The position numbers and the translations under genes were made by a program. From an uncultured Paracoccaceae bacterium (GTDB lineage: Bacteria > Pseudomonadota > Alphaproteobacteria > Rhodobacterales > Rhodobacteraceae), in the NCBI GenBank assembly GCA_937927885.1, contig CALEZJ010000254.1, positions 1 to 6,246 on the forward strand: a DNA stretch of 6,246 nucleotides, read 5' to 3'. This document shows positions 1 through 6,246 of the stretch, in pieces (position 1 is the first letter of the stretch; each line of letters opens with the position of its first letter). Under the pieces are notes generated by a model. It had not been told where the DNA came from. It ran no database searches and worked only from the letters and a program-made list of their open reading frames with translations.

Positions 1-951
1 GCCGAGGCTGCCGCGCTGGCCTATCCCGACCGAATCGGCCTGCGCCGCAAGGGCGAGACACCTCGCTATCTGCTGTCGGGCGGCAAGGGGGCAGTGTTGG
101 AGCCCTCGGATCCGATGGCAGCACAGCGGCTGATCGTGGCCACCGACCTCGACGGAGACCCGCGCGAGGCGCGCATCCGTCAGGCACTGGCCCTGGGCGA
201 GAGCGAATTGCGCGCCCTTTTCGGTGCGCGCATCCGCTGGGAAAACACCTGCGAGTGGTCAAACCGCGAGGGACGCATTCTGTCACGCCAGCGGGAGATG
301 TTCGGCGCGCTGGTACTGGCCGAACGCCCTTGGGACGCTCCGCCCGAGGCTCGGGCCCGCGCCGCGCTCGACGGACTGCGTGCCCTGGGGATCGGGGCGT
401 GCCTGACCCCCGCCGCCCGCCGCTTGCAGGCGCGCGTCGAATTGTTGCGCGCCGAGGGCGCGGACCTGCCCGATTTCTCGGATGTGGGGCTGCTGGATCG
501 GGCCGAGGATTGGCTGCTGCCCCATCTCGCCCGCATCCGAACCGGGGCAGACCTGACGGCCCTCGACCTGACCGAGCCCTTGCTGCACAGCCTGTCCTGG
601 CAGGCGCGCGAGACACTGGACAGCCTGGCTCCGAGCCACTTCACCACCCCGCTCGCCCGGCGGGTGCCTATCGACTATTCCGGCGGGCAACCCGCAATCG
701 AGGTTCGGCTGCAGGAGATGTTCGGCGTCAGCGAGCATCCTGTCATCGGCCCGCGCCGCCTGCCGCTGAAGATCACTCTGTTGTCGCCCGCCCAGCGCCC
801 GTTGCAGGTAACGACCGATCTTCCGCGGTTCTGGGAAACCTCTTACGCCGATGTCAGGAAGGACATGCGCGGCCAGTATCCGCGCCACCCCTGGCCCGAG
901 AACCCGCGCGAGGCTGATCCCACGCTGCGCGCCAAGCCCCGCGGCACCTGA
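1..951 (+). CDS. hrpB: ATP-dependent helicase HrpB, C-terminal part (5' end outside window)
   Basis: This is the last 316 residues of HrpB, a DExH/DEAH-box helicase of bacterial cytoplasm whose physiological substrate is poorly defined. The frame is open from base 1, so the gene begins upstream. HrpB proteins are usually about 800 residues, so the two RecA-like helicase domains (Walker A, DEAH box) are missing from view. The visible part opens with a segment typical of the family after the helicase core (AYPDRIGLRRKG, then YLLSGGKGA and a VATDLDG strand, roughly residues 7-52). It ends with the HrpB-specific C-terminal domain (about residues 185-310), which includes LHSLSW, VPIDYSGG, LQEMFG, FWETSYADVRKDMRGQYP and RHPWPENP. 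These last motifs are diagnostic and separate HrpB from HrpA. The stop is TGA at 949-951. The gene converges on the DUF1643 gene 19 bp away. No frameshift or damage is seen in the visible part. Confidence 0.96.
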   Translation, partial: AEAAALAYPDRIGLRRKGETPRYLLSGGKGAVLEPSDPMAAQRLIVATDLDGDPREARIRQALALGESELRALFGARIRWENTCEWSNREGRILSRQREMFGALVLAERPWDAPPEARARAALDGLRALGIGACLTPAARRLQARVELLRAEGADLPDFSDVGLLDRAEDWLLPHLARIRTGADLTALDLTEPLLHSLSWQARETLDSLAPSHFTTPLARRVPIDYSGGQPAIEVRLQEMFGVSEHPVIGPRRLPLKITLLSPAQRPLQVTTDLPRFWETSYADVRKDMRGQYPRHPWPENPREADPTLRAKPRGT

Positions 952-970
952 GCACCGGGCAAACCGGGGG

Positions 971-1474
971 TCACCAAGGTTCAGGCTGGCGATCATAGCC
1001 GATGTAAAGCGGATGCCTGGGGTGCCCCGCGAGGCTGAGGCCGAGGTGAAAGAGCGGTCGGCCCGAGGCGCGCAGCAGAGCTTCCACAGCAATTCCCCGG
1101 TCCAAATGCGCGCCATGCGTGCCCCAGGCGCAGATGACGGCCTCGGCCCAGTCGGCACCCTCGAGGATGGCGGCATCGTTCGCGGGGCCAATTGGGTCGG
1201 GATGGGCGCGCATAACCTTTGGGTCAGTGGCGCGAAAGGCGAAGATATTGCAGACGCGAAAGGCGCCATAACCCAGCGCGCGCGCCCGGCGCTCGCAACG
1301 TTCGACGGTGGGGTCGTTCTGCACCTCGGTCGCGGTCGAAGGGTTCAGCATGACGAAGGTCACGCGGCGGCCCTGCGGGTACCAGATGCGGGTCAGAGCG
1401 TAGCGGTAGGACTCGCAGGGCGAATAGACCGCGGTCGAGGGGGCATCGCCCTTGGTATGGCTGCGGGTGATCAT
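971..1474 (-). CDS. DUF1643 domain-containing protein
   Basis: A 167-residue soluble protein of the DUF1643 family, whose biochemical role is not established. Recognisable family features are the strand-loop MLNPSTA (residues 42-48), NDPTVERC (53-60) followed by an Arg-rich helix, [12 protein letters not shown] (74-84), NDAAI (99-103), the ICAWGTHG strand (114-121) and the C-terminal [16 protein letters not shown] (143-158). The length is normal for the family and the protein looks full-length. It has no signal peptide or membrane segment. The ATG at 1474-1472 is preceded on the minus strand by an AGGGGG purine run, which sits unusually close to the start codon. The gene is transcribed divergently from tex and converges on hrpB, so it is probably monocistronic. 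The product is conserved but functionally unassigned, and I do not infer a role beyond the domain name. Confidence 0.9.
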   Translation of the reverse strand: MITRSHTKGDAPSTAVYSPCESYRYALTRIWYPQGRRVTFVMLNPSTATEVQNDPTVERCERRARALGYGAFRVCNIFAFRATDPKVMRAHPDPIGPANDAAILEGADWAEAVICAWGTHGAHLDRGIAVEALLRASGRPLFHLGLSLAGHPRHPLYIGYDRQPEPW

Positions 1475-1617
1475 GCCCCCTGTCTAGCGATCTGCGATCC
1501 GGGGGACCAGTGGGGGCGGCAATCAAGTGCGGCGCAGAGCGGGCGGAAGGAAGGGGCTTTTGCTGGCGCATCCGGACGGGTAGGTTGGCCACCCGCTTCA
1601 AGGAAAGGCCCCTGCCC
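1475..1617. promoter_or_regulatory. Divergent intergenic region between the DUF1643 gene and tex
   Basis: These 143 bp must hold the promoter of the minus-strand DUF1643 gene and probably that of tex. No clear sigma-70 pair was found. For tex, the best guess is TTGCTG at 1560-1565 with TAGGTT at 1581-1586, but the 15-bp spacing and the match to consensus are both poor. On the minus strand a TTGATT lies near 1520-1525 without a good -10 partner. The region also carries a tandem 7-mer (GCGATCT then GCGATCC, 1487-1500). Ahead of the tex ribosome site is a short inverted repeat, CGGGT at 1577-1581 and ACCCG at 1591-1595. The regulatory role is inferred from gene orientation, not from a recognised motif. 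Confidence 0.45.
1601..1608 (+). promoter_or_regulatory. Ribosome binding site deciding the tex start
   Basis: The purine-rich sequence AGGAAAGG lies 9 bases before the GTG at 1618. It supports that GTG as the tex start over the in-frame ATG at 1510. Confidence 0.7.
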
Positions 1618-3921
1618 GTGACCCAGTCCACCGATCTGCGCATCGCCCGCACCATCGCCGCCGAGATCGGCGCGCGTCCGGATCAGGTCTCGGCGGCGGT
1701 GGGTCTTTTGGACGAGGGGGCGACAGTTCCATTCGTGGCGCGCTATCGCAAGGAGGCGACCGGGGGCCTTGACGACACCCAGTTGCGCACCCTCGCCGAG
1801 CGGCTGGGCTATCTGCGCGAGATGGAGGCGCGGCGGGTGAGCATCATCGAATCGATCACGCAGCAAGGCAAGATGACCGATGATCTGGCCAAGGCGCTGG
1901 CGGCGGCGGATACCAAGGCGATACTGGAAGACCTTTATCTGCCGTTCAAGCCCAAACGCCGCACCAAGGCGATGATCGCGCGGGAAAACGGACTGGAACC
2001 CTTGGCCGAAGCGATTCTGGCCGATCGTGCGGCGGACCCCGAGGGGTTGGCGGCCGCGTATCTGTCTGAAGCGGTGGCAGATGTGAAGTCCGCGCTGGAG
2101 GGCGCGCGCGAGATCATCGCCGAGCGTCTGGTCGAGGATGCCGCGCTCAAGGCGCGGCTGCGCGCGCATATGGCGCAGGTGGCTCGGCTGACATCGGAAG
2201 TGCTGCCAGGCAAAGAGACAGAGGGCGCCAAATTTGCGGATTATTTCGCGCATTCCGAGCCTCTGTCGGGCGTGCCCAGCCACCGTGCGCTGGCGATGAT
2301 GCGGGGGCGCAACGAGGGGATTCTCGCGCTCGATCTGGCCATCGAACCCGAGGCGGCAGCAGGCGAATCCACAGCCGAACGCATGGTCAGGGCGGCATTG
2401 GCTGTGGGCCGGGCGGGCAAGGGCGATCTCTGGCTGGGGTCCGTGGCGGGCTGGGTCTGGCGGATCAAGCTGCGCCTGAGCCTGACGATTGACCTGATGG
2501 GCGATCTGCGCGAGCGGGCCGAGGCCGAGGCGATCCGCGTCTTTGCCCGCAACCTGAAAGACCTGCTGCTGGCGGCCCCGGCGGGGGCCAAGGCGACGAT
2601 GGGTCTGGACCCGGGCATCCGCACCGGGGTCAAGGTGGCGGTGGTGGATGCGACCGGCAAGGTGCTGGAAACGGCGACGGTCTATCCGTTCCAGCCGCGT
2701 ATGGATGTGATGGGGAGTTTGGCCACGCTGGGAGCGTTGGTGCGCAAGCACAACGTCGCGCTGATCGCCATCGGCAATGGAACTGCCAGTCGCGAGACGG
2801 ATGCTCTGGTCGGCGAACTCTTGGCGAAACTTCCGGGGGCGAGGCCTGCCAAGGTGGTGGTGAGTGAGGCCGGGGCCTCGGTCTATTCGGCGTCAGAAAC
2901 CGCGGCGCGGGAATTCCCGGATCTGGATGTGTCCTTACGCGGCGCGGTCAGCATCGCGCGGCGGCTGCAAGACCCCTTGGCCGAATTGGTCAAGATCGAG
3001 CCCAAGGCGATCGGCGTCGGGCAGTATCAGCACGATGTGAACCAGCATGCACTGGGCCGGGCGCTGGATGGGGTGGTCGAGGATGCGGTGAACGCGGTGG
3101 GCGTGGAACTGAACACCGCCTCGGCACCGCTGCTGGCGCGGGTTTCGGGCCTTGGCCCGGGGCTGGCCGAGGCGGTGGTGGCGCACCGCGACGCGAACGG
3201 GCCCTTTGCCAAGCGCCGCGACCTGCTCAAGGTCGCGCGGCTGGGGCCCAAGGCATTCGAGCAATGCGCGGGCTTCCTGCGCATTCGGGGTGGGAGCGAG
3301 CCGCTGGATGCCTCGGCGGTGCACCCCGAAGCCTATGATCTGGCACGGCGCATCGTGAAGGCGACCGGCAAGGACGTGGGCCTTCTGATGAAGGACCCTG
3401 CACCGCTGCGGCGACTGGAGCCCCGCGATTTCACCGATGCGACGTTCGGCCTGCCGACGGTCCGGGACATTCTGGCCGAACTGGAGAAACCCGGCCGCGA
3501 CCCGCGACCCGAGTTCCGCACCGCAACCTTTGCCGAAGGTATTCACGACATCAAGGATTTGCGCCCCGGAATGCGGCTGGAAGGAACCGTGACCAACGTC
3601 GCGGCCTTTGGCGCCTTTGTCGATGTCGGCGTGCATCAGGACGGGCTGGTTCATGTCAGCCAGTTGGCGGATCGGTTCGTGAAGGACCCGCACGAGGTGG
3701 TCAAGGCCGGCGACGTGGTGACGGTGCGGGTGGTCGAGGTGGACGTAGCGCGCAAGCGAATCGGCCTGACAATGCGCAAGGACAACGCCACCCCCGATTC
3801 GCGCGAACAGCGCCCCGCACCGCAAAAGGGCCCGCGCACGGGCAGCGCCGGACCGGCGCAGCGAGGCGATTCGCATGGCGGGTTCGGCGCGGCCCTGCTG
3901 GATGCGATGAAGAAACGCTGA
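1618..3921 (+). CDS. tex: Tex, RNA-binding transcription accessory protein (Spt6-like)
   Basis: Tex is a cytoplasmic nucleic-acid-binding protein related to the core of eukaryotic Spt6 and linked to transcription. It was first named for an effect on toxin expression in Bordetella pertussis. The predicted protein has 767 residues, close to the usual 770-780. Domains in order: an N-terminal helical Tex region with [17 protein letters not shown] near residues 36-52; a YqgF/RNase H-like fold from about 327 to 450 beginning GLDPGIRTG (329-337); a highly conserved block IGVGQYQHD (465-473); helix-hairpin-helix segments about 505-630, including [31 protein letters not shown] and [12 protein letters not shown]; and an S1 RNA-binding domain at 648-720 ([26 protein letters not shown]). 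A polar basic tail ends in [14 protein letters not shown]. The GTG start fits both the family N-terminus and the Shine-Dalgarno site. The in-frame ATG at 1510 would add 36 residues unlike Tex. All domains look intact. Confidence 0.97.
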   Translation: MTQSTDLRIARTIAAEIGARPDQVSAAVGLLDEGATVPFVARYRKEATGGLDDTQLRTLAERLGYLREMEARRVSIIESITQQGKMTDDLAKALAAADTKAILEDLYLPFKPKRRTKAMIARENGLEPLAEAILADRAADPEGLAAAYLSEAVADVKSALEGAREIIAERLVEDAALKARLRAHMAQVARLTSEVLPGKETEGAKFADYFAHSEPLSGVPSHRALAMMRGRNEGILALDLAIEPEAAAGESTAERMVRAALAVGRAGKGDLWLGSVAGWVWRIKLRLSLTIDLMGDLRERAEAEAIRVFARNLKDLLLAAPAGAKATMGLDPGIRTGVKVAVVDATGKVLETATVYPFQPRMDVMGSLATLGALVRKHNVALIAIGNGTASRETDALVGELLAKLPGARPAKVVVSEAGASVYSASETAAREFPDLDVSLRGAVSIARRLQDPLAELVKIEPKAIGVGQYQHDVNQHALGRALDGVVEDAVNAVGVELNTASAPLLARVSGLGPGLAEAVVAHRDANGPFAKRRDLLKVARLGPKAFEQCAGFLRIRGGSEPLDASAVHPEAYDLARRIVKATGKDVGLLMKDPAPLRRLEPRDFTDATFGLPTVRDILAELEKPGRDPRPEFRTATFAEGIHDIKDLRPGMRLEGTVTNVAAFGAFVDVGVHQDGLVHVSQLADRFVKDPHEVVKAGDVVTVRVVEVDVARKRIGLTMRKDNATPDSREQRPAPQKGPRTGSAGPAQRGDSHGGFGAALLDAMKKR

Positions 3922-4027
3922 TTCTGTTGACCAATCGGCCACACCCGGCGACGCACCGGCAATCGTGACTTGCTCGAATGCCCTGCATCGGTCTTGATCA
4001 AGGACCAAAGCCTGTGGGGGGCACGAC
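3922..4027 (+). promoter_or_regulatory. Spacer between tex and the transporter gene, possible promoter
   Basis: These 106 bp are long enough for a separate promoter for the transporter-mepA pair. Nothing in them is a convincing rho-independent terminator for tex. A short CCGG...CCGG inverted repeat around 3944-3959 has only a four-base stem and no T-run. A TTGACC at 3927-3932 resembles a -35 box but has no good -10 partner. A perfect 10-bp palindrome, CTTGATCAAG, sits at 3993-4002, 25 bp before the ATG. A G-run at 4015-4021, six bases before the start codon, probably serves as the ribosome binding site. Confidence 0.35.
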
Positions 4028-5365
4028 ATGAGCGACAAGACGGCCCAGAGGCGTATCTGGGGCTGGTGGTGGTTCGACTGGGCCAGCCAGCCCTATAACA
4101 CGCTGCTGATCACCTTCATCTTTGGCCCCTATGTGGTCTCGGTGGTGGGGGATGGATCGACTGCGCAGGCCATATGGGGTTACGGGATTGGCGCGGCAGG
4201 CCTGCTGATCGCCCTGCTATCGCCGCTGCTTGGCGCGGTGGCGGACCGTTCGGGCAGCCGGATGCCGTTCATCTGGTTCTTTTCGCTGCTCTATGTGGTC
4301 GGCGCCTGGGGCATCTGGTGGTCGGCGCCCGCAGATTTCAATATCTGGTATGTCATGCTGGTGTTCTGCATCGGCCTGATCGGCATGGAATTTGCCACCA
4401 CCTTCACCAATTCCATGATGCCAGACCTCGCTCCGCGCGACGATCTGGGCAAAGTGTCCGGGACCGGCTGGGCCTGGGGCTATGCGGGCGGCGTCATATC
4501 TCTCATCATCATGCTGACCTTGCTGGCCGAGGGTTCCAGCGGCAAGACGCTGATCGGCATCTCGCCGATCCTGGGGCTGGACCCGGACACCCGAGAGGGC
4601 ACGCGCGCCGTGGGACCGCTGACCGCGATCTGGTATGCGGTTTTCATGATCCCGTTCTTCCTGTGGGTGCGCGAGCCGAAAAAACCTGACGCGGTGGGTA
4701 TCGGACGCGCCCTGCGCGAGGCCTGGCCAGACCTGAAATCCTCGCTGCGCGGGTTGCCCAAGGACCGCAGCCTGTTCGCCTTTCTCGGCTCGTCGATGTT
4801 TTACCGCGACGCACTGAACGGGGTTTACACCTTTGGCGGCATCTATGCGGCCGGCGTGCTGAACTGGAGCGTGATCGACGTTGGCGTGTTCGGGATACTG
4901 GCCGCGATCACCGGGGCGGTATTTGCCTGGCTTGGCGGCAAGGCCGACAGCCGGTTTGGCCCCAAACCCGTGATCTTGCTGAACATTGTCGTTCTGACCA
5001 CGGTCGCCGTGCTGATCGTCGGCATCAGCCGCGAGTCGGTGTTCGGCATGGCGGTAGGGCCCGAGAGCAAGCTGCCGGACATTGCCTTTTATGTCCTGGG
5101 CGCAATGATCGGCGCGGGCGGGGGCAGCCTGCAGGCCGCCAGCCGAACGATGATGGTGCGTCAGGCGCATCCGGAACGTATGACCGAGGGGTTCGGCCTG
5201 TACGCCCTCTCGGGCAAGGCCATGTCCTTCATGGCCCCCCTGTCGATCGGCTTTGTCACCCATATGACCGGAAGCCAGCAACTGGGAATCCTGCCGGTGG
5301 CCGGCCTGTTCCTGATCGGGCTGATCCTGCTGATGTTCGTGCGTGCCGAAGGGCGGCGGCCATGA
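4028..5365 (+). CDS. MFS transporter, UMF1 / Atg22-like family
   Basis: A 445-residue inner-membrane protein with about twelve hydrophobic segments (approximately residues 24-41, 48-72, 80-99, 105-127, 148-168, 196-214, 248-278, 283-302, 314-334, 350-371, 388-410 and 418-439). Family marks include the N-terminal WWWFDWASQPYNTLL (13-27), which parallels the W-x-DWA signature of UMF1/Atg22-like proteins. A motif-A-type loop, GAVADRSGSR (69-78), follows helix 2, and its counterpart GGKADSRFGPKP (303-314) follows helix 8. YRDALNGVYTFGGIYA (259-274) and GGGSLQAASRTMMVRQAHPER (364-384) complete the pattern. Yeast Atg22 exports amino acids from the vacuole. Bacterial substrates are largely unknown, so none is assigned here. 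The ATG at 4028 follows a G-rich ribosome site. The stop codon overlaps the mepA start by 4 bases, indicating co-transcription and probable translational coupling. A different MFS subfamily is possible but less likely. Confidence 0.9.
   Translation: MSDKTAQRRIWGWWWFDWASQPYNTLLITFIFGPYVVSVVGDGSTAQAIWGYGIGAAGLLIALLSPLLGAVADRSGSRMPFIWFFSLLYVVGAWGIWWSAPADFNIWYVMLVFCIGLIGMEFATTFTNSMMPDLAPRDDLGKVSGTGWAWGYAGGVISLIIMLTLLAEGSSGKTLIGISPILGLDPDTREGTRAVGPLTAIWYAVFMIPFFLWVREPKKPDAVGIGRALREAWPDLKSSLRGLPKDRSLFAFLGSSMFYRDALNGVYTFGGIYAAGVLNWSVIDVGVFGILAAITGAVFAWLGGKADSRFGPKPVILLNIVVLTTVAVLIVGISRESVFGMAVGPESKLPDIAFYVLGAMIGAGGGSLQAASRTMMVRQAHPERMTEGFGLYALSGKAMSFMAPLSIGFVTHMTGSQQLGILPVAGLFLIGLILLMFVRAEGRRP
5348..5353 (+). 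promoter_or_regulatory. Ribosome binding site for mepA inside the transporter gene
   Basis: GAAGGG ends 8 bases before the ATG at 5362, a near-ideal distance. It is 11 bases from the adjacent ATG at 5365, so the first ATG is preferred. The site lies within the last codons of the transporter gene, consistent with coupled translation. Confidence 0.6.
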
Positions 5366-6246
5366 TGCGCGCCCTGGTTCTGCTGCTGCTGATGACCGCT
5401 CCTGCCCAGGCACAACGCCTGGCCAACGAGCTCTTCGGCGCGCATCGGGGCCCGACCTCTGTGCAGGCTCAGGTTTATGGCTCCTATGCACGCGGTTGCG
5501 CGGACGGGTTGGTGGAATTGCCGGAAACCGGACCCACCTGGCAGGCGATGCGCCTCTCACGCAATCGCAACTGGGGTCACCCGGAGATGATCGCCTATCT
5601 GCAAGACCTCAGCCGCGAGGCTGTGCGGATCGGCTGGCCGGGTCTCTATATCGGCGACATCAGCCAGCCGCGAGGCGGGCCGATGACCTCGGGCCATGCC
5701 AGCCATCAGATGGGGCTCGATGCCGATGTCTGGATGCTGCCTCCCACGCGGCTGAACCTGTCGCGCCGCGAGCGCGAGGAGCTTTCGTCGGTTTCTGTGC
5801 GCACCGAGGATCAGCGCGGGCTGACCCGCCACTGGACGCCCCGGCACGCCGCCCTGTTGCGCGCCGCCGCCAGCGATCCGCGCGTGGATCGCATCTTTGT
5901 CGCCGCCGCGGTCAAGATCGAACTCTGTCGTACCGCCACGCCTGAAGACACCCCTTGGCTGCAACGCATTCGCCCGATCCAGGGCCACAACACCCATTTC
6001 CATGTTCGTCTGCGCTGCCCCGCAGGGTCGCCGCATTGCCAGACCCAAACCCCGACGGTCGCAGAATTGTCCAATGGCGGGAATGGTTGTGATGCCAGCC
6101 TGACTTGGTGGGTAACCGATTTCCTGAATCCGCCGCGACAGCCCTCGCGCCCCGCCGAGCCGCCGCCCCCCCGCCAGCCGCATCCGCGCGAATTCACACT
6201 GGCGGATTTGCCCCGTCAATGCTGCCAAGTGGTTGAACGTCCATGA
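5362..6246 (+). CDS. mepA: Penicillin-insensitive murein endopeptidase MepA
   Basis: A periplasmic zinc metallopeptidase (peptidase family M74, LAS-type fold) that cuts the D-alanyl-meso-diaminopimelyl cross-links of peptidoglycan. The 294-residue product starts with a short signal peptide (MMRALVLLLLMTAPAQA, probable cleavage after residue 17). Zinc-site motifs are clear: GHASHQMGLDADVW (111-124) gives His112, His115 and Asp122, and HFHVRLRCP (212-220) gives His214. Cysteines 46, 189, 219, 226, 243 and 287 or 288 match in order the six that form three disulfides in E. coli MepA. After the catalytic core (about 20-258) comes a Pro/Arg-rich linker (258-276), then a short tail with a Cys-Cys pair. 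The start overlaps the transporter stop (ATGA). An ATG directly follows the first one, so the exact start could shift by one codon. The TGA is the last codon of the window, and the gene looks complete. Confidence 0.96.
   Translation: MMRALVLLLLMTAPAQAQRLANELFGAHRGPTSVQAQVYGSYARGCADGLVELPETGPTWQAMRLSRNRNWGHPEMIAYLQDLSREAVRIGWPGLYIGDISQPRGGPMTSGHASHQMGLDADVWMLPPTRLNLSRREREELSSVSVRTEDQRGLTRHWTPRHAALLRAAASDPRVDRIFVAAAVKIELCRTATPEDTPWLQRIRPIQGHNTHFHVRLRCPAGSPHCQTQTPTVAELSNGGNGCDASLTWWVTDFLNPPRQPSRPAEPPPPRQPHPREFTLADLPRQCCQVVERP

Noticed and set aside
944..956. Short direct repeat GCACC-TGA-GCACC around the hrpB stop codon
   Set aside because: Five-base repeats are expected by chance in GC-rich DNA, and nothing else marks this as an attachment or insertion site.
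930..991. Possible bidirectional terminator between hrpB and the DUF1643 gene
   Set aside because: CGCCAAGCC (930-938) can pair with GGCTGGCG (984-991) with one bulge, but the loop is large, much of it is coding sequence, and no T-run follows on either strand.
283..1269. Long minus-strand open frame opposite the hrpB 3' part and overlapping the DUF1643 gene
   Set aside because: It runs antisense to clear HrpB coding sequence and in another frame of the DUF1643 gene. The translation is low-complexity, rich in Arg, Ala, Gly and Gln, with no recognisable motif, as expected from high-GC shadow frames.
1510..1617. Upstream in-frame ATG extending Tex by 36 residues
   Set aside because: The extension is unlike Tex N-termini and would make the protein longer than usual. 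The GTG at 1618 has a better-placed ribosome site.
851..1621. Plus-strand open frame crossing the hrpB end and the DUF1643 gene
   Set aside because: It overlaps both recognised genes and its product matches no family. The minus-strand DUF1643 protein explains this region.
1471..2751. 426-codon minus-strand open frame opposite tex
   Set aside because: It is antisense to highly conserved Tex sequence, and its His/Arg/Gln-rich composition is typical of a reverse-strand shadow.
2935..4038. 367-codon minus-strand open frame opposite the tex 3' half
   Set aside because: Same reasoning: it is antisense to the conserved helix-hairpin-helix and S1 regions and has no domain signature of its own.
4217..5560. 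447-codon minus-strand open frame opposite the transporter
   Set aside because: The plus strand encodes a clear 12-helix transporter. The reverse product is hydrophilic low-complexity sequence without motifs.
5343..5945. Plus-strand 200-codon frame overlapping the mepA 5' half
   Set aside because: MepA in the other frame carries a signal peptide and zinc motifs. This frame is Arg/Ala/Pro-rich and resembles nothing known.

Overview
The window is high-GC, compactly coded chromosomal DNA. It resembles an alphaproteobacterium, most likely of the Rhodobacterales (Roseobacter-like) group. This placement rests on protein style, codon use (strong G/C at third positions) and the gene set, not on a database search. 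Nothing mobile, no RNA gene and no CRISPR array was seen. All five genes are recognisable, and together they fill nearly the whole window.

Layout, left to right. Bases 1-951 (+) are the 3' part of hrpB, a DEAH-type RNA-dependent helicase, whose start lies outside the window. It converges across a 19-bp gap on a small minus-strand gene at 971-1474, which encodes a DUF1643-family protein of unknown function. A 143-bp divergent intergenic region separates that gene from tex at 1618-3921 (+), encoding the Tex/Spt6-like transcription accessory protein. The best tex start is a GTG with a good Shine-Dalgarno sequence. After a 106-bp spacer comes a 12-helix MFS transporter of the UMF1/Atg22-like type at 4028-5365 (+). 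Its stop codon overlaps the start of mepA at 5362-6246 (+), a secreted LAS-type zinc murein endopeptidase, which ends exactly at the window edge.

Functionally, hrpB and tex are nucleic-acid housekeeping genes. The transporter and mepA form a translationally coupled pair that may link cell-wall cleavage to membrane transport. That link is an inference from gene arrangement only. I found no convincing evidence of an undescribed system. The items most worth a second look are the transporter-endopeptidase coupling, the proline-rich linker and Cys-Cys tail of MepA, and small structured or palindromic sequences in the two intergenic regions.
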